64,000 bases of DNA from Takakia lepidozioides. Taxonomy: Eukaryota; Streptophyta; Takakiopsida; Takakiales; Takakiaceae. Within the stretch, counting starts at the first letter, position 1. Each line of letters opens with the position of its first letter. This document shows, in pieces, positions 45,060 to 58,800 of the stretch. Below the pieces are notes generated by a model. The model was not told the origin of the DNA, did not search any database, and saw nothing but the letters and a program-made list of their open reading frames with translations. The DNA is taken from NCBI GenBank assembly GCA_030704615.1, contig CM060734.1, forward strand, positions 2,790,001 through 2,854,000, in the 5' to 3' direction. Made by a program: the position numbers and the translations under genes.

Positions 45060-46285
45060 ATCAGGTTCGCATGCGCGAAATAAACTCGTTGGGTAAGCGT
45101 AGTCTCTTCGCTTTCATAGCCATCTTTATCTCATCTTTGCAAATGTTAATGAGCAAATGTTGGCTGTTGATGTGTGAGGGGCACCGTTTTGGGTAAGATC
45201 CTAACCATCCATTTAGAGCCAAAAGGAGCCATGATCTCAGCCGTCTGATAATATAGATCTTACGCAGGGGAAGGCCCTCGGACGGAGCCGTTCCCGGAAT
45301 TCGGGGCGCAGCGAGGCTCGGGGCCTCCCTGTACGTTCTGTGATAGAAGCAAGTCATATTATAGAAGCAAAAGGACAAACTGCTCGCTGGCCCTGGAGTG
45401 ATCCGATCTCTTACCTACGTCATCCACTTGGAAAGGGGGCCGTCCATAGCAGGCTCAATCCCGGTTACCGTATACGTAGACGCTAGAGGTATGAAGTTCT
45501 GCTCTAGTCGAGAAAAAAAGAGCAGAGCAAGGGAGCATTCGGCCCTCGGGACAGGCGCCTCAAATCCAGGAAAGTCCTGGGGCGAGGGCTTTACCTTTCG
45601 TAAGAAACGAAGCTGCCCGTTTTTGAGACTGCCCGTTTCTCCTCTGCGTTGCCTTTAGGGTTTCATTTTCACGTCATTGTAGCTCGCTGCCCAAGTTTGA
45701 AAATCGTCTGCCCAATATTAAGAATAATAGATCCATAAAATATGCCAGCCTGCCAGGGACAGATTCCATAATCTGGGATTACAGCCCCCGGGGCAAAAAC
45801 CTGTAATCACGTGCGAGGGAAAATCCCTGTCAGGGAAGCCCTAATTTTAACAAAGCCAAAAAATCTGAAGGTTTTTACGTACTAGAGAACGGGCCGGGTG
45901 TGAGGGTTTCTTTTCGCTGTGGACGGCTCAGATTGGGGCATCTAACATAAAAGATGACGTTGTAAGGGAAAGATGGCGTGCATAATCTCCCACGGGACAT
46001 TACGCGTAATATCCCACGGGAAATTACGGGTAAGATCCCACTGGAAATTACGTGTAAGATCCCCGGGCCCGCGTAATATCCCCCGCCCACTGTTGACGTG
46101 ACATTCCCTCAGGTAAGCTCCCTGAAAATACAAAGAGAAAAAACCCGTAGGTTGTTACGGTTGGCATCTTGTCGAGTGGGAAGAGCCCGTTGTCGACATG
46201 ACTATTGCGACTCCCAATCTTCCGTATGCTGCAGGATCGAATGAAATAAGAATACCATGTCCTGTGTGATCCAGGTCGACCTCAC
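45060..46285. other. Intergenic stretch with short repeats
   Basis: No gene was recognised. At about 45,985-46,065 a unit of about 24 bp repeats three times (cacgggacattacgcgtaat, cacgggaaattacgggtaag, cactggaaattacgtgtaag). A ccctgtcagggaa-type inverted repeat lies near 45,755-45,840. This is the likely upstream region of the ATX-type gene. Confidence 0.45.
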
Positions 46286-46415
46286 GGCGTGCCTCCATTA
46301 GGTGCAGGATGTCAGCAGCTGTCACCACAACCCATCGTGCGGCAGGCTTCGGCGCTGAAGCGGAACCTACGGAAAGCAAAGACGTTGGCAAAAGAAAAGG
46401 CATCCTACAGAGCTA

Positions 46416-47469
46416 ATGAGGAGCCCAAAGGTGAGACAAAGCTCCAAGGGTCCTCAGTCCCAGCCAATGGCATTGGTTACCATGAATCAGCTTTACCAAG
46501 GGGAAAATCCCAATGGGACATCAATCCAGGAAAATTCGGAGTCGCAATTCGCTGAAGCTGCCCCTCTTTCCAAGGATGTGGAATTTGGCCAAGGTATGAG
46601 CCTTTCGAATCCTTGTGTGAAATTGGAAAGAGCGTGTCATACAGTCCCCCTTAGCTTTGTCATGGGGCTATGCTGAAGGATGGGATGCCGTTTAGGCTCT
46701 GTACTTGTCTAAGGTGATTTGTGCGCGGTGAGCTAGAACTGAATGTATTGTGAAAGGGTGGAAATGCTTGAATGGTGAAAGGAGGGAGGTCACTTCAGCA
46801 AGCATCAGCTGGCTGGGCAAGATGTTTTATCGCTGCTGTAACCTCTAACTAACAGGTAATTCAGCGGGTTTATGACAAGGGTCATTTTTCTAGCAATTTC
46901 GTCCCACAAACGGAAGGATAAACTGGGGCACCGCACTCATAACTCGACACAACCACGATCTCAATTGCTGATAGATGAAGGTGGACCTGTAGGACCTCAC
47001 GATCATGACAAGTTTGTAACAAAGTTGTTGCAGGTACACCGCCCTTCAGACCAACATTTCAGGACAATGTTGTTACGAAAGCAGAAACTTGCAGTCTGCC
47101 TGGTGATCGGAAGGCCCGGCTATGCTCCTTTGCCTGCACCTCAGCAGCAGACAAGGCAGGTGTGGAGTGGGTGCCAGGGCAGCAAGGACATCATTACTCT
47201 GCTGTGCACAGGGAAAATATGTCAGAGAGTTCAGGCCAAGCTCTGGCAGGCAGAGGTGTTGTTCCCCTTACACACAATGCATACTCGGATAAGAAAGGTA
47301 GGCCAGACATGACACTGCAGCATCCCAAACAGTTAATTGCGATTGGGGAATTGCCGGAAGTTATCATACCGCGAGACAGCAATTACTCCATCAATCGTCT
47401 CTCAAGATTGGCCGAGAAAAATCCAGTGTTTTTTGAGGCAACAAAGCATCCAGTACAGGATTTCCACAA
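46416..47469 (+). CDS. Candidate 5' exons upstream of the ATX-type gene
   Basis: Frames with plausible splice sites occur here. 46,416-46,595 (MRSPKVRQSSK to DVEFGQ, phase 1) joins in phase to 46,897-47,033 (AISSHKRKDKLGHRTH to FVTKLLQ). Another exon ends at 47,469 (AEKNPVFFEATKHPVQDFHK, then gtatgt). No domain was recognised. They may be the first exons of the gene recognisable from 49,808 on, or a separate small gene. The junction near 47,034-47,095 is not resolved. Confidence 0.35.
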
Positions 47470-47814
47470 GGTATGTATTGAAAGGACACTCAACTTTGTC
47501 TCATGCAGGCTACACTAACTGTCATGTACTTGCTGGGTACAGACTTCACACAATGCTTTGCAAGCAAAGGTGTCTATTCCATAGACGACAAGAGAGAGAG
47601 AGACACCCTGAGCCCTCTTGAAGATCCCTATTTAACCATGTTTGCCTAATGGAGGCTTCATTAGAAACTTGCTAACCTCCTTCTCGAATCATCCTAACCT
47701 CCTCACGTTATTCTAGAAGGTTCTAACCTCTTGTAGAGAAACTTCAGCAGATCCTTCCTGACCTATTTCCTGCTCTAACCGGTAACTCTAATGACTGGCA
47801 GGAGCCAATAATCT

Positions 47815-48870
47815 GTACAGATGTACTCACAAGACATTGTTTGCCGTAGGCTTGTGGCCGTACACCCAGTTTGGGCAGAACAAAGGGAACAGACACTGGC
47901 TTTGTGAGGGGCTCACTGTGGTAGTGGGACTTACCTTCAGTTCGGGCTCTCCAGATATCTCTTAGAAAACCCTTCACACAAGCATCAACCTGCTATGTGT
48001 GACCTGCCCAACAATTAGACCCCAACAGGGCCAGGGCTTTAGGCTCAGCCTCAAGATTTTCAAAGTTGGTGAGCAGAGGTGCAGGAACAATGTTCTTGAT
48101 GTTCCTGAAGTGGGTCACTCTCTGGTGAGAATGTCCCGGACAATGTACCAGAAAATGGATATTGTCTTCAAGCTGTCCGCACATCTGGCAAGTACAATCT
48201 CCTTTTCCTCTCTTTATTGTTCAAAGGTAGGCTTCCCACCCCGAGTTTAAATTTCAGTCTAGTGCCGAGGGTAAGTAGCCCCTTCAGATGATCCTTAAGG
48301 TCCTCGCCCATGTCACAGACTGGAAACAAGTTCAGGGAAGTTTTTATGCCTAACTTCGTTTTCATTGGCCAGTCTTCGGGCATCCGACATGGCATTAGAC
48401 ATTGCAACCTCCAGGTCAGCTTCATCTAATAGGGTCAATTCTTCTGGGCTAATATTCAGATACTTGAATCTTTTCTACCCTTTTCCGCCAGGACTTAGCC
48501 TGTTTAACAGGGTGGTCTTGCTTCCAAGAAATAGTGGCGATTTTCTTAGGGTCTCTGGTATTAGACATGCGATTTAACTGCCCCCACCATCTGACCTTGA
48601 ACTCATCACATCGAGAGCTTAAGGGAGGTATGCCAAACTTGCCCCGAACTGCCGCATTAGCTGTTCTAGAGCACGCTGTCATGCTCTCTTTGAGCACCGT
48701 CACCTGAATGGATCCTAGAGATTTAGCATGGTTGGAGTTGTTGACCCACACGGCAGATGCGTACTCCAAGGCAGGCCTAATAATGTTTCAAAGCATGGTC
48801 CTTTTAACTTCAGTATTAATCCCTCTGCAGTGGAAAAATTTAGTGAGAACCAAAGCTTTGCGATCAGCTC
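47815..48870 (-). mobile_element. LINE 3' part (no RNase H), copy 1
   Basis: On the minus strand: a post-RT region EYASAVWVNNSNHAKSL and SRCDEFKVRWWGQLNRM, then a Cys/His motif CGQLEDNIHFLVHCPGHSH (about 48,180-48,125). The 3' end matches that of the LINE at 54,870 (tgtactcacaagac... gtttgccgtag). It is truncated on its 5' side, as LINEs often are, and lies in an intron of the ATX-type gene region in antisense. Confidence 0.8.
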
Positions 48871-49807
48871 CACTTTCTGTACACTAAAACCTTAACATTA
48901 TATTCAAAAGAAAACCATTGATAACTGAGTTGCATATGCTTTGTCCAATGGATATTGTCAATCATGGAAGACGAAAGCTGGACACCGAGATGAACCCTTC
49001 CTTGCTCTTCAAGCAGGAATCAGGCATCCTTCCAGGTGCCAAAAAATCAATGTGTCCAGATAAGGGAGACAACAGTCCGCAGAATTGACTGGACTAAACA
49101 TTCCTGGCTCTTGTCCAGGAGATGTGACGCATTACTTCTTACTCATAAGGGGGGAAGTTCTAGTGAGACAGCAGCGTTGGGGGGAACCAAAAACACTTTT
49201 GTCAAGCCTCGGGCTTGGCAGCTGGCAGAAACATCCTGAAGTACCATTGATGGATGTAGGGCGTTGCTAATCTTTGAAGTCATTTTCTTGACTGTTTGTG
49301 AAGTATTCAATTGGTATGCTTCACTGGTTTGGCTTGGTAGATGACTGGGCTGCCGTATGTTAGCATCAACCCTGTTGATGTCTTTAGTTACATCCAAGTT
49401 TTCGTTGGCACTTTGTATATTCTGATTGGTGAGGAAGGTTGCATCTAGTTATGCCAGCATCGATAAACAACTTGTCTCTACTTTACTTGTTGATGGTTGG
49501 ATGGGGATCGTTACAGCCTAGGAAAAATTACTGAGAAGTCTGGCAGCCTCCTTTTGACCAAGACTCAAATAATGCACATGCTTTCCCACCATAACTTCTT
49601 CCGTGTTGGAACCCTCACTGTCATGCCCTTCTTGACACCTTTGTGCAGAAGACTTGGACAAGTACCAACTGTCATCAAGGACTCCCTCTCTAGGAGTTTA
49701 GATAGGTATAGGTTTGCCCAGGGCTATCAAGTGTTTCATGTACTATGTCTGAGCTACCTCTTATTCACGAAGTGATTTGAACCTGTCTCATTTTTCATAA
49801 TAGCAAA

Positions 49808-52800
49808 ATGTCTGAACAGGCACCAGGCCCCCTGGCTTTGTCAAATTTGGAGACTTTGCGGAAGCAGATGGCAGAGAACTCAACCCCTAAAACTGGTGGT
49901 GATGGTGGTGGTGCCCAGTCTTATGGTAGTACGCCAGCCAAGAAGGTCCGTGGTGGGAGCTTCTGTAATCAGTCATCTGATGCAACTCTCAGCTGTGGAA
50001 GGGAAGATGTGCCTGAAGGTCAGGAGAGGGAGCCTCCAATATTGACTCCTAAGAATGTGATTATTGATAAAGAGTGGTGGTCTGAAACACCTGTTAGTTG
50101 ACAGCAAAGCTGCTGTTCAAGTCCTTCCTTCTCCTGTGGGTTTCTGCTCAGTGATGGGTCCTGGTAATCTTGATGAGCATTTGCAAGCTTCCAACTTAGC
50201 TGCTTGTGTGAATCATGACTGTAAGAAATGGCTATCTCAGACAGACCGCATCAAATATTTTTGAGTGCCTAACGATTATGCACGTGTGACTGCAGGTTTT
50301 GTGTTGCTGAGTTGTGATCCATTAGGACGTTTTCTGGAAGCAAGATTAGTGCAAATGTGTTGAAAATGGGCTTGATTGCCAGTCACAATCTTTAGGGTTT
50401 TCCCTTTTGTAAGGTTTATCTTTACCATTGGTTGGTGCAGCCCAAAGCAGTACTCTTTCCCCTCTCCCTTGCTGATCCCATAGCAGTAGAGGCTCAACTC
50501 TGTTAGAAATCACAGCCAAAAGAATGTTTGGCATTGTTGGTTGAAAAGCTGGTAAAGGTTTAAATGTCAAAATTCCAACCTCGGTGACTCCCATCTTGCT
50601 TAAGAATGACACCATTCATTGCAGCAGGTGGTCTGGATGTGAGCGATCCTTCAGATGGCATGCATGGTACTCGAACTTCCAGGCCGGGTGTGATTGATAA
50701 GCACAAACTGGTAGATTACTGTGGAAATTTCCAGGAGGTTGGGGGTGCGAGGCAATTGCCGCCAGCAAAACGGAACAAAGGCAATAGTGGGCTACCTGGG
50801 TTCGATGTGCTTATGGATGCTGCACAGGTAGCTTGGAAGTGTAAATTCACGTAAAGTACTGCTGTTTCTATGCTAAGAATTGTGTAGGTTTGGGTGAGGG
50901 TTCCACAATTCCTCACAGCATCTCAATTGCAGACTGCCACTGATCATACAGGGGCTTCTTTTCTTGGTTGGTTTAGTTTTGGCTCCTCACAGGAGGTCTA
51001 TGCTGTGGAAACCCATAGCTGTTGGCTTGAAGGAGAAATTTGAGGGGAAGAGACTGCATCAATACTGTTTGTGTTCCACTATGCAACATGTTGAGCTACT
51101 TTGTTGCCGTCTATGAGCTTTGCAATATGAAGTGTGATCAGTGGTCAATTGTTCTATGCTTTTTGGTGGTTGGTTTCTCATTCTTGATGGGAAACGGTGA
51201 ATGTGAGATTGACCACCCTGCCACTGTAGTTAAGTGTGGGCATCTTAGAGCCTTTGTGGGACATGCAATTTCATGTTACATTTGGTTTTGCACCCACAAA
51301 GTTGGGTGTGAAGTTCAATCTGTGTGCTGATTGCGTCCATGCTTCATATTGCATGCTCTTCAGGTAGCATCACGGCCCTCAACAGTGCAAGATGGAGTAC
51401 CACGGCCTGATCACCAGGGTGAGAGCTGTGATGGAATCCAGGTTGGCTTTTGCATTCCAAAGAGAGAGGCGTATGCTTTGCAAGGAGAGCTGGCCTTCTG
51501 TCAGAGGCGTCGGAGCAGTTTTAAAAAACCTGGTCCTGAGGGATCTAACAATCCAGAGGGATGTGGCCCTGCAATTGCCCAGGGTAGGGGGCCTATTCGG
51601 ATCCTATTGTCTTCTGGAAGGAGCCAGAAGCCCCATGCAGGCACCATGGATGTGGCTCCTTGCAACCAGAGTAATAAGTCACTGGCTGCTAAAGAATTTA
51701 GATTGTCTGGCACATGGGGCCATCCACTGGACTATGTAGGCCCAAAGCTAGACAGAGATGATGGGACAGGTGCGGCCCTTGCGTTAGGTGATGTCCATGG
51801 AGTACAGAGTGGGGGGAGGTGGGAAGGTGCTCATGCGCCTCACAAGAAAGAAACCGATAGTAGGGAACAACAGCAAAGTGACAGTAACACGACTGGTCAT
51901 CAGAAATCCCCACCAGTTGAGATTAGCGCACTTGTGCGCTCAAAACGAGGGAGAGCCCAGATGCTGCCCTCCCGTCTCCGGGACTCAGTGATTGAGCCTT
52001 TGACGAGGGGCACTGTGGTGGCATCAAAACAACCTGCTAATGCAGAGGCCCATTGCAAGAAATGCACCAAGTGTCCTTGTCAAGAAAATGTGGTTGATTT
52101 CAACATGTTCAGAGCTTATGGTGGATCAAAAAAGAAGTTAAGTAGGGATGAAGATCAAGAAGACTCCAACTCCCTGAACTATAGCTCCAAGGGAGCAGAT
52201 GACTACAGAAAGGACAGTTATCTGCTCGGAAGCCAGGGAGCTGTAGACATCGATGGGATGTCAGATACTGATGCCAAAGGCAGCATTAGTACAGTGGCAG
52301 CAGAGGTGCACAACCTGGAGGATTTTGAGATGGGGGCAATTGTGTGGGCCAAATCGGGTAAGCGGAATGATCCTGTATGGCCGGCAAAGGTTATTGATCC
52401 AATTAAAGAAGCTCCTGAATTGGTGCGCAAGCTCTCTATGCCAAACCGGCTCTGTGTCATGTTCTATGGGCCTTCCATGTCCAAAGGCAAGCAACGGGTA
52501 CGATTCACACCCAGAACTTTCAGGAGGCAGTAAAGGGTTGTTTGACTTTCATATGGCTCGTTTGGCTGTTGTTGCACTCTAGCATGGGAAATTACTTGAT
52601 TCGTGTTATTAAAATCAGCTTAGAGTGGGTAACAGGCTTGAGGAGTCCTGCACTTCCACTCCCCTCAAAAGAAGAGTAGTTGAAAAGAAGTGAGGGTAAG
52701 GCCTTGGTGCTTCAATAAAATGCCCGTAAGAGCCCCACATCCAGCTACAGTTCCTCTTGAGCCAATCTTGAGCCCTTCACCTTTTGAATCTCATTTCGTT

Positions 52801-55800
52801 GTCTCCCTGTTTTCTTTCATTGTCAGAGTTTTCAATTCCTTCTTGCTGTTGATTTGATCTTGCTTGTGACCATTCTGTGTGGAATTTCTTCAGGAGCCGA
52901 ATGGCATGGAACCATTGTTTCTTCTTCGTAGATTGAGCAATAACTGTACATTACCTTCCCCACCCTTGTATCTACAGCCAAGCACTGTTGTAGGCCTATA
53001 AGTTGAATAAATAGCTTTAAGCATGATTGCTGCTACTTTTCTACAGGATTATGCATGGGTGAAGCACGGGATGATATTTCCTTTTGATGGTGGCTTGGAG
53101 AGGTATCCACTTTAGTCCTTTTATATGACTGGTTTAGTCAAATTTCCCAAATTTTGCTGTGGACATGCCAGCGAGCCTTATATCCTTGTTAACATCAATT
53201 GTATTGTCCCATCAAAAAAATTCCAGCTTGACCATAAGATGAGTACTTCCAGAAGAAGAATTGTCACACTTGCTCACTCAGGAGCCATCTTTGCCTTACT
53301 GCCAGGTAGCTCTTTGTCATGTCAGAGCTCCACACTTATTAGAGGGTTTTATTAAAGTTAGATGCCAGTAATTTCATGACACAGATAAGCTGCGGGACAA
53401 CCATATCCTGATATGTTCCCTGACAGGTTTCTTAGACCTTAAGAACCTCACATATTGGTACTGCTATGGTGGCTACGGTGCCAGGTTCCAACTCCAAACA
53501 CAGTTAAATAGAAGCCGTCCAAGCAATTTCAGACAGGCAATCTACGAAGCTAATCTGGCGGATCACGGTTTTGAGGCCCACGAGGGTCTGAGAGGGAGGT
53601 GTCACCCCTCCATGGTAGCTACAAATCGCAAGGCTTTCATAGGTGGCAATGAGGACACAGACAATCTCTTCCTCACCACCATGGATAAGAATGGGCCAAA
53701 TGGTTCTGGAAAGGTGTGGTTCAATGATTTGTATTCTGAGCAAGCCTCACCGTTCCAGTCTGAGGAAATTGCTTATTTGCGACATTATAGTAAAAGGATC
53801 TTTGTTACAATAATCACAGCCTAAATGGCAATCCGTTACCAACGCAGCTGAAGTTGAGAGACTACTGTCTTGCAATGATTATTTAATGGCAAATCTTGCA
53901 GACAGCATTGGCACGTGGTGAAGTGAAGCGGACTTGCCCTGGGTGCGGGGCGGTACTACCCATGCTTAAGGCAGCTAAGCAGAACCCGCAGTGCAAGCAC
54001 TGCATCAAAGTAAGCTGTCCATCTCCACCAAAATTAACTTGTAGCTGTGACCTTCCATGTGATCTGATTGCTGCTGCTCCTACTGGCACTGATATGTTCA
54101 ACAAGAGGCAAGGGTACATGTTGAAAGAGAATGTTGTACATAGAAGCCATCCAATTTACTTCTCTGCTTGAGCTCAGATTTGCAATTTACCATTTGTGTT
54201 TGTGTTCTCAGCTATACAAATCAAAACAGTATTGTGGAGCTTGCAAGAAAGTATGGCTTCCGAACGATAAAAGCAACTTTGTAAGTGTCTCATTCCATGT
54301 GTTCTAAAAGGATGTCTGCGTCACTTGTCACAGTGATTTGGTTTAATCTCTGGTGCAGAAACTAGGTTAATGAATTGGAGGACTCTTTTCTCCAGGATCC
54401 ATAGCTAAACTAATGGTGGTGGTTTGGTTATATATAGTGGGCTGGTTACAGCTGCTATTTGTGATGGGACCGCGTTGCTCCTCTGCAGGCACAATGCGAC
54501 TACTGTGGGATATGGGTGCATGCTGACTGCGATATGCTCACAAACAGAAAACTCAAGGTAGATCTCCACCAGTAGTATGAAAATAAGACAGAGAAGAGAG
54601 CTGCATTGTCATTCTGTTTGTTTATGATATTTCTGTTTTAAAACGTCAGTTATGAAAGCACAGGATGAGGGATGGAAGTCACTTGTATATGTTTAAGACA
54701 AAGAAGGAAAAATGTACTGAGGCCTGCCGTGTGATTGCATAATACCTTGTCTTTTGGTGAGGGTGTGTGAAAGTGAGAAAGAAGATAAAGAGAAAATTTT
54801 ATTACGTCCGAGAAGGCGAAAGGGACCCAGAAGATCAACCCAGTAATACCACAGAAACTACTTTAGTGAGAGAGAGAATGTACTCATAAGACGTTGTTTG
54901 CCGTAGCCTTGTGGCCATTGACCCGGCGCCCAATTTGAGCGGAACACAAAGGGACAGACACTACCTATGTCAGGGGCTGACGCCGGTAGTATGACTTACC
55001 TTGAAACAGACATTTGATCCAAGTTTTCCAGATATCCTCTAGAAATCCCTGCACACAAACATCAATCTGCTGTGTGTGATTTGCCCAATAACTAGACCCC
55101 GAAAGGCCCTAGGCTTTTGGCTCGGCCTCAAGAAATCAAATTGATGGATTTGAAGAGGGTCTCTTTGGTGAGAGTACCCTGGACAATGAATCAGAATGTG
55201 GATATTGTCTTCAGGTTGCCCACACCACGGGCATTTGCAATCCCCCTTTCCTCTCTGCGTCTGTTTGCTGTTCAAAGGTAGGCTTCCTTTTAAATTTCAG
55301 TCTAGTGCCGAGGCTGGTAAACCCTTGAGGTTATCCATGATGGCCTCACCCATGTCACAGACTGGAAACAAGTTCAGGGAAGTTTTCTGCCTAACTTCAT
55401 TTTCATCAGACAATTTCCTGGCAACAGACATGGCTTTGGATGTCTGATATTAGTCATATGTTGCAGCTGACCCCACCATCTGACCTTGAGTTCATCTCAT
55501 CGGGAGCTTTAGGGAGGAATGTCAAACAGCCACCTTAGCTGTTTTGGAGCATGCTGACATGCACTCCTTGAGCACCCCCACTTGAATGGATTCTAGAGAC
55601 TTAGCCTGGTTGGAGTTATCAACCCACACTGCAGATGCGTACTCCGACGTAGGCCTAATAACGCGGCAAAGCATGGATTTTTTGACTTCAGAGTTGATCC
55701 CTCTGCAGTGGAAAAATTTAGTGAGACCCAATGCTTTGCGTGTGCGAGATTGAACAACTTTTTCAATATGCGCTTCCCAAATACAGTTGGATCATCGCCA

Positions 55801-58800
55801 AGGTATGTGTAGGAAGGGAGACCAGGAATCCCTTGGCTTCTCCACTGCCACTTGAGGCCGCCTCCTCCCTCCCCACAGTCATTGAATACCACCAGTGCGC
55901 ATTTACGGACGTTACCCTCTTGACCCCAAAGGTCAAAGTATCTCTTTGCGCATCAACCAACTCCTGAAGATTGGATGGAGTCTCCCCTATGCCTGCGAAG
56001 TCATTGGCAAACATAAGGGCTGGTATGGTGGCATCACCCACCCTTAACCCAAATCCCTCACTTTCCACATCCTCAAGTAGTTGATTGATGAAGACGTTGA
56101 AGAGCAGAGGGGGAAGGATACAGCTGTGACACCCTGGTCTATGTCAAAGAAGTTAGACTTCTGTCCAGTAACAGTGACACAGCTTTGGGTGTGAGCATAC
56201 AGGTTATGGACCACTCTCCACATCTTTCCCTTGATCCCAGATGACCAGAGTCGGAGCCATAGACCATCTCTCCACACTCTGTCATAAGCCTTTTTGACGT
56301 CCAAGAAACAAGACAAAAATGGGTTCCCCTTCTTTTTTCCTTCCCTGAATAATCTGGCTTAGAGTGAAGATATGATTCACACAGTCCCTGTTTCTCCGAA
56401 AGCCAGCTTGGCCTTCATGGAAGCAACCAGTGTTGGGCGGGTATGTCACCGAGGACATGCCTACGGGCCTGGACTTGTCAATATGAAAATACATTAAAAG
56501 CCCGCAGGGCCTGGGCTGGTGAGGAAACAAAGACTTTTGTTTCCAGCGGATATGCATAATCTGTACTCATTTTCCTCTTGCCAAACATGAATATAAAGGG
56601 TTTGTTGTTATAGAACTCTGCCGGTCATGTACAAGGCCATCCAATGGCTCAAGTACCTCACGATCTGTGCCTTCACTTTTCTGACTATGATTAGCCATCA
56701 CCAACCTTGGCTATTCTCCTCACTCTCACAAGCTGGGCCCGTCTGCCCAACCTCTAACCCGACTGTGAAGGTCGTGGGGCGGGTAAAAAGCAGTGTTGGC
56801 CCGGCGGTCAGGGCTGGACATACCCTGGTACATACCCGGCTCTGCTCTGTGTACCCGCCCTACACTGGAAACAACCTCTTGATTCCAGATCAACCTCGAG
56901 ATGAGTACTTCTCTGCAAAATATCTTGCCAACTGCATTGAGAAGCATGATACCTCGATAGCTCCCCAGCTCTTCTCTGTCACCTTTGTTGTGTAGATTGG
57001 CAATGGCCCCCCATGGCGAGCGAAAGGGGATCATATCCATCCTCCAGATCAGATTAAAGAGAAGTACAAGGGGTCATCGCCACCATGCTAGATAAGCTCA
57101 TTGACTATGCCATCAGGTCCACCAGCTTTATATCTGCTTAAATGCTCAGTTGCTTCCACAATCTCCGAAGAAGTTTGAGCTTTCTCACGAGTCCACTGCA
57201 CAGGGTCTCCTTTTGACCTACTATTCAAAGTCAAACGCTGAAGTTCTTCCATGCAGTTTACTAACCGTCTCCCATTAGAATTCAGCTCGTCCTCACCAAA
57301 AGGCCTAATGGTATCATCCTGGTGAAGACCTTTACCCACCCGGCATTGAATCATGCAATTAGACCACCTGGTCTTTGGGACTTAGCACAGTCCAGCTTTA
57401 CGTCTTCGAAGGCTTTATCTGCATCAGCACTAAGGGTCCCCTCTGTGGGCATGTAAACACAGTCCACAAAGAGGTCCTTCCTACTCATGCCGCGCTTCAA
57501 TTTCGATTTCAGCCAGATACTGTGCTCATACAGCAAATCCTTGTTGATAATTTCGCACAAGAAATCACAGCCAAAGAAGCCAAAACACCTTTTGGACCAT
57601 GCTTGGCAGAGGCCGCCTTAAGTACACACATCTTACCAAACCACCTATAGCCATTGACATCTCCAACCAGTTTGTCCGAAGTTTCCCATGTCTCTTGCCC
57701 TGCACAAATATGCATACCAATGTGCCTGAAGAACTTGTCCCCCTTCAAATTGTTACCTTTGGTTAGCCAGCCGGATCAGTTGAAAGAACCCAGCCACAAG
57801 CCAGCCCTTCGCATATGGAATGTTTGCTGGCTAGGTAGCCTATGATTGCTCCTGGACGATCAACCGATTTGCAAAGGTGGGTCAATTACCCCATGTGTAG
57901 ATTTTGATCGTCTTGTGTAAACTTTGAGGATTGACAAACCATTCAGAGTACCATATCCTCCAGTCACACGGCGCTCAGGCTCAGCAAATATAGGGCCAGC
58001 TAGCCTGTCTGTCTGCTTGGTGTCAACGTCATCCAGGGCTTCAAACCGGTTAGAAACTTTCAAGTTGAAGTCCCTTGGTTGTCCTCCTAGAGCGCCTCAT
58101 TGTATCACCAATGTCTAAGACCGCTCTCCAGCCAGGCAAGGGACGAACTTCTTTGAAATTGATTTGATATGAGGCTCTGTTTGTATTATTTTTAGACATT
58201 GAAACCTTCAAAGTACCTCTGTTATGAAGTCTTGAGATGGTGCCACTAGCCACATAATCCAAGCCTAAGCTGGAGCAGGTAGTTTTCAAGGACACATCGT
58301 CCATCCTGGGATTCACCCCAGAAACTACACATGAAGCCCTAGATCTGGCATAAGTTACCATTTCCCAGGAATCCACCTGAGGAGTGTTGTTGTCAACGTG
58401 GCATATGAAGTTGTTTGATTTCGCAGGCTATAAGTTCAAGCACAAGGACCAACCCTAGCTGCACGACAGAGCATGTAACTGCCCATTTTGGGTGGAGGGG
58501 GCTGCCCCAAGCAGTAAGGGTCCGCTTGTTACCATTCAGAGATCATCACTCCAAAGGAGCTGCAGGGAATGACCCACGTAGACATATTCTGAAGAGGGAG
58601 AGGTCCCAAACTCTCCAACTAAATCCAATGTACTACCTTACCTGAAGCAGAGTACTTCAGGTCAAAACAAACAAAGACACTCGGTCACAAGGCCGGCATT
58701 TAGTCACAGAGACCTTTTTGTACTCCCATATCAAGTCCACCCAATGGCAATAGGCTTCCTAGAGGGCAGGGAGAGATTGATGAACAGAGGTCCAAGACTA

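Noticed and set aside
49808-54557. ATX1/ATX2 as the closest relatives of the trithorax gene.
   Set aside because: No FYRN/FYRC region lies between PWWP and the PHD zinc region, and the DYAWVKHGMIFPF and YCGACKKVWLP blocks fit the ATX3/4/5 group better.
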